A DNA stretch of 64,000 bases from Faecalicatena_A orotica (GTDB taxonomy: Bacteria; Bacillota; Clostridia; Lachnospirales; Lachnospiraceae): NCBI RefSeq assembly GCF_040545875.1, contig NZ_JBEPMR010000007.1. One strand, written 5' to 3'. The notes beneath the pieces were generated by a model. That model was given only the letters and a program-made list of their open reading frames with translations. It ran no database searches and was not told the DNA's origin. The translations under genes and the position numbers were made by a program. Shown here one piece after another: positions 50,394 to 59,200 of the stretch; within the stretch, counting starts at the first letter, position 1, and each line of letters starts with the position of its first letter.

Positions 50394-51136
50394 ATGGACA
50401 ACACAACCAAAACAGTTTGGCAGGAGGAGCCGCCTGCCGCTGTACAGCACGAAGATGCAGTCTTAAAGACAATGATGCATTTCTTCGCAGACGATAAAGC
50501 GTTTCCGTTCCTACGAAGCACTCGCCAGTTACCAGTACCATGTCTCCGTGACCACTTATGTATTGTTTTCCGGATCGATTCGGCATCCTGTAACTGAATT
50601 TACAGAAGGAGTGAATACATACCGGGTCATCCCCATTATTATGCGGGAAAAGAGTGCCGACGAGCTGATTGACAGACTGGAAAAATGTGTGGCAGAAGAT
50701 GCCCCCCCTGAAGCGTGAAGACCTTGTAATGCTTCCCCTCTGCCCCTTGATGGGTGGAACAATGCCGCAAAAGGACAGGATCAGGGCTGCATTTGCAATT
50801 ACCAGGGAGGCAACAACAATCAATCCTGATGAAGTCAGGAAAATCGAGGCGGTGATCTATGCTATGGCAGACAAGTTTTTAGAATCAATGGATATCGAGG
50901 AAATCATGGAGGAAATAAAAATGACCAGGATAGGACAGAAATTAGTAAGCGCGGGGATTGCTGAAGGCCTCGCTGAGGGTATCGCTGAAGGCCACGCCGA
51001 GGGCATGCTTGAGGGGGAAGAAAGGGTCAACCGTCTTACACTTCTTCTCCTCGAAGATAAAAGATATGAGGATATTGAGAAGGCCTCGAAAGACAGAGAA
51101 TACCAGAGGCAGTTGTTTAAAGAATTTGGGATCTGA
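50394..51136 (+). pseudogene. Decayed Rpn/PD-(D/E)XK nuclease-family transposase-like gene
   Basis: The N-terminus reads TVWQEEPPAAVQHEDAVLKT...FFADD in one frame. The next recognisable block, KRFRSYEALASYQYHVSVTT to RVIPIIMREKSADELIDRLE, is in a second frame. The rest, KREDLVMLPLCPLMGG to the repeated GLAEGIAEGHAEG tail, is in a third frame from about 50699. So about 60 residues of the nuclease core are deleted and a frameshift lies at a C-run near 50700. The 155-residue C-terminal frame (50669-51136) is open but lacks the active site. Confidence 0.75.
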
Positions 51137-51226
51137 CGTAGTGATTCCTGAATATTCTGCATATCCAAATTCCTGTTATCATAGATTGTATACTAAATAC
51201 ATCCATTAACAAGGAGTGTTCTAAAT

Positions 51227-51787
51227 ATGCAAAATGAGAATAAAGAGAACTGCTGCAGCGGCCACGATGCCGTCCCCAGACAGCCGAAAGAAAGTTTTTC
51301 TGCACCCGGCCCTTATCCTCCCGTGCGGGTCTGTGAGCGCAACAGCCTTTACGGAAGAATGATGCTGGATAATATGGGAGGGCAGCATTCGGAAATGACT
51401 ACCATAAGTCTCTATCTCTATAATAATATGCTGATTGATGAGAATGACCGGATTTCCAATATCTTCAAGGGAATCAGTATAGTAGAGATGCATCATCTTC
51501 ATATTTTCGGGGAGATTGCAAGGATTATGGGTGAAGCGCCCAGACTCTGGACACACCGCGGCAGCCGGATGGTCTACTGGACGCCGGGATATAATACTTA
51601 CTCCGTAGAATTAAAGCCCCTGCTTGTAAACGCAGTGAACATGGAAAAGGGCGCTGTACAAAAATATCAAAATCAGTGTGCCCGGATTGAGGATAAGTAT
51701 ATTGTGGAATCTCTTAAGAGAATCATCGAAGATGAAGAACTACATATCAGAATCTTCGAATCGCTCTATGATGAGTATTGCCGCTAG
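51227..51787 (+). CDS. Ferritin-like di-iron domain protein
   Basis: 186 residues. A four-helix bundle (about 45-185) carries probable metal ligands: Glu in QHSEMTTIS, Glu and His in SIVEMHHLHIFGEI, Glu in NMEKGAVQKY, and Glu/His in IEDEELHIRIFE. The pattern is that of rubrerythrin or bacterial manganese-catalase-like proteins; the rubredoxin domain is absent. AAGGAG precedes the start. It may scavenge peroxide or handle iron (inference). Confidence 0.75.
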   Translation: MQNENKENCCSGHDAVPRQPKESFSAPGPYPPVRVCERNSLYGRMMLDNMGGQHSEMTTISLYLYNNMLIDENDRISNIFKGISIVEMHHLHIFGEIARIMGEAPRLWTHRGSRMVYWTPGYNTYSVELKPLLVNAVNMEKGAVQKYQNQCARIEDKYIVESLKRIIEDEELHIRIFESLYDEYCR

Positions 51788-51797
51788 AAAATCTTGT

Positions 51798-51824
51798 GGG
51801 GCAGAACCGTATCGGTTCTGCCCC
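51798..51824. terminator. Strong 12-bp stem between convergent genes
   Basis: GGGGCAGAACCG / CGGTTCTGCCCC with a 3-nt loop. There is no long T-run, but the position between two convergent stop codons suggests termination. Confidence 0.6.
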
Positions 51825-51836
51825 GTCTGCAGTCTT

Positions 51837-52436
51837 CTATTTCAGGGCTCCCTCCAGAAATTCCACGCATCCTTCTATTCCCAGCCGGCTGCTGTCCAGC
51901 ACAACATCATAGCGGCGCAGATCATCCCACTTCTTCCCTGTATTTGCAAAATAGTAATTTGCACGTTTCTTATCGAACTTCTTCATGGTACTTTCCACAT
52001 CCCCTTCCGGAATTCCATATTCTGCTGCTATCCTTTTTTTCTTATCCGGAAGTTCCGCATGAATGAAGACATTCAGCACATCATCCCTGTCCTTCAGCAC
52101 TTCTGATGCACAATGTCCAAGAAAAATTGCCTCTCCCGCATCTGCCAGCCTTTGAATGGTCTTCTGCTCTTCCAGAAAAATACGTCCCTCATTGGACAGC
52201 ATATTTACATTACCGTTCTGTACCTGGCTCATCATATAAAGAGAATACATCAGGCTGTTTGTGGCTGTCTCCTCATATCTCCCGATTCTCTCAACGGAGA
52301 TATTATATTTCTGAGAAACCATTTCCAATATCTCAATGCCGTAACAGGGGACCTTGCTTACCTCCGAAAGTCTTCTTCCTACCTTTGTTCCTCCGCTTCC
52401 ATATTCCCTTTCAATTGTGATAAAACTGTACTTCAT
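51837..52436 (-). CDS. Cytidylate kinase-like family protein
   Basis: 199 residues. Start KYSFITIEREYGSGGTKVGRRL carries a P-loop variant of the Cmk2 family. Later blocks are AIFLGHCASEVLKDRDDVLNVFIHA and KKRANYYFANTGKKWDDLRRYDVVLDS. The ATG at 52436 is chosen over a longer frame that adds no family sequence. These proteins are related to CMP kinase, but their substrate is not proven; the true cmk gene probably lies elsewhere. Confidence 0.82.
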   Translation of the reverse strand: MKYSFITIEREYGSGGTKVGRRLSEVSKVPCYGIEILEMVSQKYNISVERIGRYEETATNSLMYSLYMMSQVQNGNVNMLSNEGRIFLEEQKTIQRLADAGEAIFLGHCASEVLKDRDDVLNVFIHAELPDKKKRIAAEYGIPEGDVESTMKKFDKKRANYYFANTGKKWDDLRRYDVVLDSSRLGIEGCVEFLEGALK

Positions 52437-52589
52437 TTCACTTCGCCTTCCTTTTTGCCTGCCCCCAGTTGACAGGAACACACGCCTCAGCTAAGGGTAT
52501 ACTTTCTGTTTTATAGGTGTAACTATTCTTATAGTTTATACCTTCTTCCGGTCATTTTCAACTCGTAATCTATACTTTCCTTTAGCACC

Positions 52590-52622
52590 GTTGAGGTACA
52601 TTTGAGGTTGAACGTATAGAAT
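52590..52622 (+). promoter_or_regulatory. GTTGAGGT 11-bp direct repeat before the OmpR-type system
   Basis: GTTGAGGTACA (52590-52600) and TTTGAGGTTGA (52601-52611), followed 5 nt later by TAGAAT (52617-52622). The same repeat and spacing precede the ABC fusion gene (59887-59855, minus strand). Confidence 0.6.
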
Positions 52623-52668
52623 ACAGTAACAGAATTCCCTGTGCCATGCTGCCCTCATATAACTTCTT

Positions 52669-52698
52669 TTGGAAGAAATGTCCAAACTGTGATAGAAT
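52669..52698 (+). promoter_or_regulatory. Proximal promoter of the OmpR-type system
   Basis: TTGGAA (52669-52674), 18-bp spacer, TAGAAT (52693-52698), close to the start codon. Confidence 0.5.
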
Positions 52699-52718
52699 AA
52701 AATTCGGAGGTAAAGAAG

Positions 52719-53390
52719 ATGTTTCATATTTTAGTAGTAGAAGACAACAAAGAATTGCGGGATCTTTTCTGTACAGTTCTGACCGACAACGGTTATACTG
52801 CAATCCCCGCAACAGATGGAATGAATGCGTTTGATATTCTCGATCATACTTATGTAGATTTAATCATATCCGATGTCATGATGCCTGTTATGGACGGTTT
52901 CGAAATGATAAGAGCGGTGCGGGAAGCAAGGTATACGATGCCGATCCTCATTATAACCGCGAAAGAAGATCCGGCAGATAAACAGGAGGGGTTCCGGTCT
53001 GGCACTGATGACTATATGGTCAAGCCGATTGATGTAAATGAGATGGTCTGGAGAGTAGAGGCACTTCTGCGCCGTTCACAGATTGTCAGCCAGCGTAAGA
53101 CCCAGCTCGGCTCGACTGTATTTGACTGCGATACATTGACCGTCCGGTGTGGTTCCTCGGTAACTGAGCTGCCCCAGAAGGAATTTCTCCTGCTCTTTAA
53201 ACTGGCCGCTTCGCCCAACCGGATTTTCACACGCAGACAGATTATGGAGGAAATCTGGGGTCCTGACTCTGAAACAGATACTCATACTTTAGATGTCCAT
53301 ATCAGCCGTCTTAGGGAAAAATTCAAGAGCAATCCCGATTTTGATATCGTGACGGTCCGTGGACTCGGTTATAAGGCGGTGAAAAAGTAA
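52719..53390 (+). CDS. OmpR-family response regulator
   Basis: 223 residues. The receiver has LVVEDNKELRDLF, the acceptor Asp in LIISDVMMPVMDGF and the Lys in DDYMVKPIDVNEM. The winged helix ends DVHISRLREKFKSNPDFDIVTVRGLGYKAVKK. GGAGG precedes the start. It is followed 1 nt later by its kinase. Probable targets are its own promoter and the ABC fusion gene, by shared repeat. Confidence 0.93.
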   Translation: MFHILVVEDNKELRDLFCTVLTDNGYTAIPATDGMNAFDILDHTYVDLIISDVMMPVMDGFEMIRAVREARYTMPILIITAKEDPADKQEGFRSGTDDYMVKPIDVNEMVWRVEALLRRSQIVSQRKTQLGSTVFDCDTLTVRCGSSVTELPQKEFLLLFKLAASPNRIFTRRQIMEEIWGPDSETDTHTLDVHISRLREKFKSNPDFDIVTVRGLGYKAVKK

Positions 53391-53391
53391 C

Positions 53392-54432
53392 ATGAATAAA
53401 CATACATTTAAAGCCACCGTCATGTTTTCTTTTTTAGTATTTATCATACTCACTATTACTATGACATTGATGGGATTCTTAGCTATTACCTTACTCAATC
53501 TGGGAATCATCCAGGATCCCATGACCGGTCTGATCCTTCTCATATCTGGTGTGGTCAGCGTAATTCTGGGAACCATTTTTTCACAGTTTGCCGGGAAACG
53601 GCCTTTAAGGGCAATTTTCTCCATTAATGAGGCAACGAAGGAAGTGGTAAAGGGAAATTTTAACGTCCGGGTAGATGAAGACACCCCTGTCACTGAATTA
53701 AGCTCTATGGCCCATAATTTTAATGTTATGGTAAAAGAACTGGCAAATACAGAAATCTTCCGGAAAGATTTTATAGAAAATGTTTCCCATGAATTTAAAA
53801 CACCACTGGCTGCCATTGAGGGATATGTGACACTCCTGCAGAAGAAATCCCTGTCCGAGGAAAAACGGGCGGAATACACGGAACGAATCCTCTTCAATAC
53901 AAGGCAGCTTTCCTCACTGACAGGCAATATCCTCCTGCTGGCGCGGCTTGAGAATCAGGAAATTGAGGTTAAAAAAGAAAGCTATTCTCTGGACGAACAG
54001 CTTCGGGAAGTCATCTTACTCTTTGAAACACAATGGACGCAAAAAGAACTGGATCTGGATATCGACCTGTATTCGGTGGATTACAGCGGCAACAAAGAAC
54101 TGCTCATGCAGGTATGGCAGAATATACTGGGTAATGCGATTAAATTCGTATCTCAACAGGGACAGATACAGATTCTTCTAAGAAAAAAGCAGAAAAACAT
54201 TATAGTTTCCATTGCAGATAACGGGGTCGGTATGGATGAAGATACAATAAAAAGAGTATACGAAAAGTTCTATCAGGCAGACGCCGCACGTACCGGGGGC
54301 GGCAATGGCTTAGGGCTGACTCTGGCAAAACGGATCGTCGACCTGCATAACGGAACGATCAAAGTTTCCAGCAGGGCCGGGGCCGGCACTATTTTTACAG
54401 TAACGCTCCCGGAAGAAATACAGCAGGAGTAG
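53392..54432 (+). CDS. Sensor histidine kinase
   Basis: 346 residues. Two helices (about 8-35 and 42-66) with only a very short external loop, then HAMP (about 66-120). HisKA has VSHEFKTPLAAIEGYV, and the ATPase has WQNILGNAIKFVS (N box) and GGGNGLGLTLAKRIVDLHNG (G box). The tiny sensor loop suggests intramembrane sensing or sensing through a partner such as an ABC exporter. Confidence 0.93.
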   Translation: MNKHTFKATVMFSFLVFIILTITMTLMGFLAITLLNLGIIQDPMTGLILLISGVVSVILGTIFSQFAGKRPLRAIFSINEATKEVVKGNFNVRVDEDTPVTELSSMAHNFNVMVKELANTEIFRKDFIENVSHEFKTPLAAIEGYVTLLQKKSLSEEKRAEYTERILFNTRQLSSLTGNILLLARLENQEIEVKKESYSLDEQLREVILLFETQWTQKELDLDIDLYSVDYSGNKELLMQVWQNILGNAIKFVSQQGQIQILLRKKQKNIIVSIADNGVGMDEDTIKRVYEKFYQADAARTGGGNGLGLTLAKRIVDLHNGTIKVSSRAGAGTIFTVTLPEEIQQE

Positions 54433-54533
54433 TAATACCGGATTTTATTTTTATAAATCAAGCTTATTTACTTCAAGCTTTTTGTCAAAGTAAGAAAACA
54501 TAATATCAACACCACCTATTAAGAGTTAAAAAT

Positions 54534-54566
54534 GGAGATCACAGCTATTCTGTGATCCCCTTTTTT
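54534..54566. terminator. Bidirectional terminator
   Basis: GGAGATCACAG / CTGTGATCCCC with a 5-nt loop and TTTTTT on the plus strand. It also stands just after the permease stop on the minus strand. Confidence 0.8.
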
Positions 54567-54568
54567 AA

Positions 54569-55582
54569 TTAAATTAAATATGCATGAAATATATTAAACA
54601 AATATCCGACAATGATAATCCCGACCGTGCAGATAGCAATAAACAATGCTAACAGCTTAGGCTTTACTGCTTTCTTTAACATAATCATAGACGGCAGGCT
54701 TAAAGTCGTAACTGCCATCATAAAAGCCAGAATTGTGCCTAACTGCGCGCCCTTCGCAAGCAGCGCCTCAGCAACCGGTATGGTGCCAAAAATGTCCGCA
54801 TACATCGGGATACCGACTAATGCAGCTAATATGACGCCAAACGGGTTATTGCTTCCTAAGACTGTTTCCACCCAGCTTTCCGGTATCCAGTTATGAATGA
54901 CCGCCCCGATTCCGACACCTGCTAAAATATAGGGGAATACTTTTTTAAATGTTTCTGTAACCTGTTCTTTCGCAAACTGTATTCTGTCCCTTTTTGTGAG
55001 TGCAGGAGTATTAATATCCACACTGCCTGCGCTCCTTATAAATTCTTCCACATACTTTTCCATGTGCATTTTTTCAATAATTGTCCCACCGGTAACCGCA
55101 ATCACTAACCCAATCAGTACATAGGCAAAGGCAACTTTTGCGCCGAAGATACTCATAAGCAGGACAAGGCTTCCCAGGTCTACCATAGGGGAAGATATCA
55201 GGAATGAAAAGGTAACGCCTAAAGAAAGTCCGGCATTTGTAAACCCGATAAATAAAGGGATCGAAGAACATGAACAAAAAGGAGTAACCGTTCCCAGTAA
55301 AGCCGATATAATATTTGCCCCTGTCCCGTGAAACCGTTCTAATATTTTCTTACTTCTTTCAGGCGGGAAATAGCTTTGTATAAACGAGATGAAAAAAATT
55401 AACAGACATAACAAAATAGTGATCTTAATCACATCATAAATAAAAAACTGAATGCTCCCCCCTATGCGGCTTTCGATGTCCAGCCCCGAAGCTGACAGAA
55501 GGCCGCCTATTAAACTGTTCAGCCATTTCATACCTAATATCTGGTCCTGAAAAAATAACCATATATCACTTAAAATTGTCAA
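54569..55582 (-). CDS. Permease of the PF03773/ArsP-like family
   Basis: Eight or more helices, 337 residues from TTG 55582, which has GGAGGGG seven bases upstream; an ATG-led longer frame from 55624 would start in the inserted element. Motifs include LLGTVTPFCSCSSIPLFIGFTNAGL (the CSCSS cysteines) and FLISSPMVDLGSLVLLMSIFG. Relatives export organoarsenicals or other soft-metal compounds. It lies downstream of arsR and shares its operator type. Confidence 0.87.
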   Translation of the reverse strand: MTILSDIWLFFQDQILGMKWLNSLIGGLLSASGLDIESRIGGSIQFFIYDVIKITILLCLLIFFISFIQSYFPPERSKKILERFHGTGANIISALLGTVTPFCSCSSIPLFIGFTNAGLSLGVTFSFLISSPMVDLGSLVLLMSIFGAKVAFAYVLIGLVIAVTGGTIIEKMHMEKYVEEFIRSAGSVDINTPALTKRDRIQFAKEQVTETFKKVFPYILAGVGIGAVIHNWIPESWVETVLGSNNPFGVILAALVGIPMYADIFGTIPVAEALLAKGAQLGTILAFMMAVTTLSLPSMIMLKKAVKPKLLALFIAICTVGIIIVGYLFNIFHAYLI

Positions 55583-55617
55583 AAAAACCCCTCCATTCTT
55601 TTTATCATATAATGTTG

Positions 55618-55785
55618 GGGTCAAAAGGTATTTTGACCCCTGATGCTACGGATTTCTCCGCACTTCGTGCTCCCAAAATCCTAAAAACATTCGAAATCCG
55701 CCCTAATCGGGCTACTTTCTCATGTTTTACGGGTCCCAAAGTCATCCAATTGCATGCGAGCATGCATTGTATGACCTTTTGACCC
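55618..55785. mobile_element. 168-bp element with 12-bp terminal inverted repeats
   Basis: GGGTCAAAAGGT (55618-55629) and ACCTTTTGACCC (55774-55785) are perfect inverted ends. The first end also folds on itself (GGGGTCAAAA / TTTTGACCCC), and a stem GCATGC-GA-GCATGC lies near the other end. No gene inside. It separates the permease start from its operator. No clear target-site duplication is seen. Confidence 0.7.
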
Positions 55786-55797
55786 TGGCATCAACAC

Positions 55798-55813
55798 ATC
55801 AATTTTTTTTGAT
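55798..55813. promoter_or_regulatory. Second ArsR-type operator (permease side)
   Basis: ATCAATTTTTTTTGAT, differing at two positions from the palindrome in the arsR promoter (56187-56202). It lies between arsR and the permease. Confidence 0.55.
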
Positions 55814-55826
55814 GTATTGAGGATAT

Positions 55827-55854
55827 ATAAAAGCCATCGCACGATGACTTTTAT
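55827..55854 (-). terminator. Stem-loop after arsR
   Basis: ATAAAAGTCATCG / CGATGGCTTTTAT (one mismatch, 2-nt loop) on the minus strand, ending in TTTTAT, 29 bp after the arsR stop codon. Confidence 0.55.
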
Positions 55855-55882
55855 ACACCCCCAAGGGTACACAATGTTCTAA

Positions 55883-56170
55883 CTATGCCTGTATATCCGG
55901 CGTTGTCAATTCTAAAAGGCGCTTTGCAGCGTACTCACTTCCCTTTTGATTCAGGCTGTAGTGTGTCCATTTCCCTTCCTGTCTGCCTGTTACAATACCG
56001 GATTCACAAAGTATTTTCATATGATAAGATAAAGCCGACTGCCCCATGTCCATACACTCAATTAGGACACACGCACACTTTTCCCCGCCTTTTAAATGTT
56101 CTAAAATAGCCAGTCTCTTTTCATCACAGAGTGCTTTGAAAATTTTAACATCTTTCGAAAAATCTGTCAT
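55883..56170 (-). CDS. ArsR/SmtB-family metalloregulator
   Basis: 95-residue winged-helix repressor. The region GEKCACVLIECMDMGQSALSYHMKIL carries the recognition helix and a CxC pair like the ELCVCDL motif of arsenic sensors, with a third Cys after it (ECM). ATG 56170 is preferred to GTG 56176 by AAGGAC spacing. It probably represses itself and the permease, releasing DNA on binding a soft metal or metalloid. Confidence 0.9.
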   Translation of the reverse strand: MTDFSKDVKIFKALCDEKRLAILEHLKGGEKCACVLIECMDMGQSALSYHMKILCESGIVTGRQEGKWTHYSLNQKGSEYAAKRLLELTTPDIQA

Positions 56171-56186
56171 TTCCACTGTCCTTTAC

Positions 56187-56237
56187 ATCAAATTATTTTG
56201 ATATGACTATCATAACCTACATACCTCTTCTTGTCAA
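56187..56237 (-). promoter_or_regulatory. arsR promoter with operator
   Basis: TTGACA (56237-56232), 17-bp spacer, TATGAT (56214-56209) on the minus strand, then the perfect 6-4-6 palindrome ATCAAA-N4-TTTGAT (56187-56202) at the start site. It also serves as the border with the ABC fusion gene, 8 bp away. Confidence 0.75.
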
Positions 56238-56244
56238 TACTCAA

Positions 56245-59200
56245 TTACTCAACCCGAAGTGCCGTCACCGGGTCATTCTTCGCAGCCTTGCTGGATGGGA
56301 TCAGGCCTCCCAGTATCGTCAGCAGCACGCTGAGCAGGATCAGTATGACTGCATACTGTACGGGCAGAACTGCGCTGATGGATGAATTCCCTGCCAGATG
56401 GTGGATTAGTGCATTCCCCGGTATCAGGATCAGAAGTGTCAGAATGATTCCGATCCCTCCCGCACAGAGGCCGATGATGAAGGTTTCCGCATTAAAAATC
56501 TGGGATACATTCCCCTTCGATGCCCCGATCGCACGCAGGATTCCGATTTCCTTTTTCCGCTCCAATACACTGATATATGTAATGACTCCGATCATGATAG
56601 ACGAAACTACGAGAGAAATCGCTACAAAAGCGATCAGCACATAGCTGATGATGTCGATAATGTTCGTTACAGAAGACATCATTGTCCCTACTATATCTGT
56701 GTAGGAAATAACCTGCTCATCTTTTCCTTCTTCCTCCATGCGGCTGTTATAATCATCCAGAATCTGGACTACTTGTTCCTTGCTCGCAAAATCCAGCGGA
56801 TAGATATTGATCCCGGTCGGCTGGTCGAAATCCACGTATCCCAGTTTTTCCAAATTTCCTTTATAAGTGGCTCCTTCCGTGGTCATGAAGGACATCAGAA
56901 GTTCTGACATTTCATCCTGATCCATATTCATCTGAAAAGCCTTTGCAAACGCTTCCTCGTCAATCTGCATGGCATCGCCCATTGCACTCTGAAGCTGGCT
57001 ACCGATCTGGCCCATGACTGACTGCATGGCGCCTTCGATGCTGCCACTGATCTGGTTTACAATCTGCTCCATCAGGGATGTCATCTGCGTCTGAAGTGTC
57101 TGTGACATTGCCTCTGTAAAGCTTCCCATTGTTTTTGTCATATATTCCTGAATAACCGTGGATATCTGTGTCTCCAAACTGTTCATATCAACCATACTGT
57201 ATATTCCGTCCGAAAGCTGCTGTCTGCCCTCTGCTGTGTTCAGATATTCCATAAAGTATTGTCCCATTAAGGACGGGTCCGGCAGGCTGTTGGCAGCCGC
57301 ATACTGCTGATAGCCTGCCGCCAGCTCCAAAGCCAGCTTCTGCAGCTGTTCAGATGTGACCGTCACATCGATATTGCTCTGGAAAATTTCATTTCCCCAC
57401 CGGGTAAGGATTTCCTGTGCTTCTGCTGTCTGCAGATACTCGATCAGGTACTCATCAAACAGGTCGGGGTCCGTATACCCCTGCCTGGCTGCATATGCCT
57501 GATAACCGGCCATGATTTCAGAAAACATTGCCTGAAGCTGCTCTGTAGAAACGGTAACACCCCCGCCGTTTTCCTGTATCATGTCTTTTATATTTTCTGT
57601 TAAGACCGCCTTCGCTTCCTCGGATACCAGATAAGTATAAACTGCATCGTTCAGTTTCGTGTAGTCTGCCTGTGGATTCCCTGCAGTATAGTTCTGGTAA
57701 CCTTTCAAAAGCCCGCCCACCATTTGTTCCAGATTGTCTCTGGAAACAGTCAGATTCAGTCCGTTCAGCAGACTTTCCATGCTGAGGCCTTCCATTTCCG
57801 GAAGGTCCAGTTTCATATCCCCGAAATTCATCATTCCGGACAAATCCAGTGAATTTCCATCCATCTGGAAAGCCCCGGACAGGTCCATCGAATCAGAGAA
57901 TCCGCCGGACAGGGCGTCTTCATTAAACTTAAAGGCATTCTGTATGGCATTCGTATCTATTGAAAAAAGAGAATCCATATTCAGGGAGTTCTTGTTACTG
58001 TCCGTATCACCGAACGGCTCGTTGGTAAACACATTTACATCCGTTTCTGCCATCTGCTGCTGTACGATCCTGCTGTTCTTCGCCTGCTTTGCAGTATGCT
58101 GTGTCAGGGAAACCGTGTATCCGATCCCCGGCTTAAGTGCGGAACCGTTTGCCCCCTCTGAAAGCTGCACAATACCAACCACTTTAAGCTCTTCCCCGTT
58201 TTTCACCAGTGTGCGCATATAATCCTTGTTATCGGTCTTATCCGTCCACACTTTATGCTCACTGTCATATTCATAATAATCTGAACTGTTTACCAGCTTG
58301 TAGGTAGTCCCCAGAATATCTTCATAAGTATAGGAGCCCATATTATCGGGTGTATTGATTGTCTCCTCATCAATAAACTGCTGAATCATTTCATCCAGTT
58401 CCATGACATCTCTCAGCCCCAATGTGTAGAGCATTAAGTCACTGATGCTACCGCTGCTGTTTAGAACGACAACACATTCCTTGTAATTTTCCGGCCAGTG
58501 CCCGGCCTTTACATCGTACTGGTCTTTATACAGAGAGGCATTTTCCGGCATTTCATAGAACATATCCGTGCTCATCATAGAGGACATCATACTATTGGAA
58601 CCGGAGGCTGAGCCAAATCCAAGAGAATCGAAGGATTTATCCGGATTGACCTGACGGATCTTATCTCCATCCTCACGGTAAATCTGGGGGACACCATTAT
58701 AAGAGTATTCGATGGCTTTTGTATATGGCTCTATCCCGCTTTCACCGCTGTCCAGATAATTCTTCAGAGATTCCAGGTCATTGGAATTCATCGTGGAAAA
58801 CATATCCGTCACCATCTGCACCACATGGATATCACCATCTTCTTTTTTCCCGCCTCCCCCTGAATTTCCGACCATCAAAGCTGAAATGTCGAAACCAGTG
58901 CTTTGAATCTGGAGGGGATATTCGGAAAGGGTCTCCTCCTCCACGGACTGGATGTAGTCGTTTGCCCCCGTGGAGAGCGACAGTATCAGTGCAATTCCGA
59001 TGATACCAATGGAACCCGCAAAAGCGGTCAGCAGTGTCCGGGCCTTTTTTGTCCGCAGGTTGTTAAAACTCAGCGAAAGTGCCGTCAGAAATGACATGGA
59101 GGATTTCCCCATGTTCCGGTGTTCCGGCTCCTCCATGCTATCTTCATCCAGCTCATACGGATTGGAGTCCGAGCGGATCGTGCCGTCCTTTAATTTTACA

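Noticed and set aside
52536..52812. Minus-strand frames before the OmpR-type regulator
   Set aside because: They overlap the promoter and repeat region and the regulator start; no coding character.
55576..55782. Plus-strand 68-codon frame through the inverted-repeat element
   Set aside because: It merely reads through the 168-bp element and has no family sequence or ribosome site.
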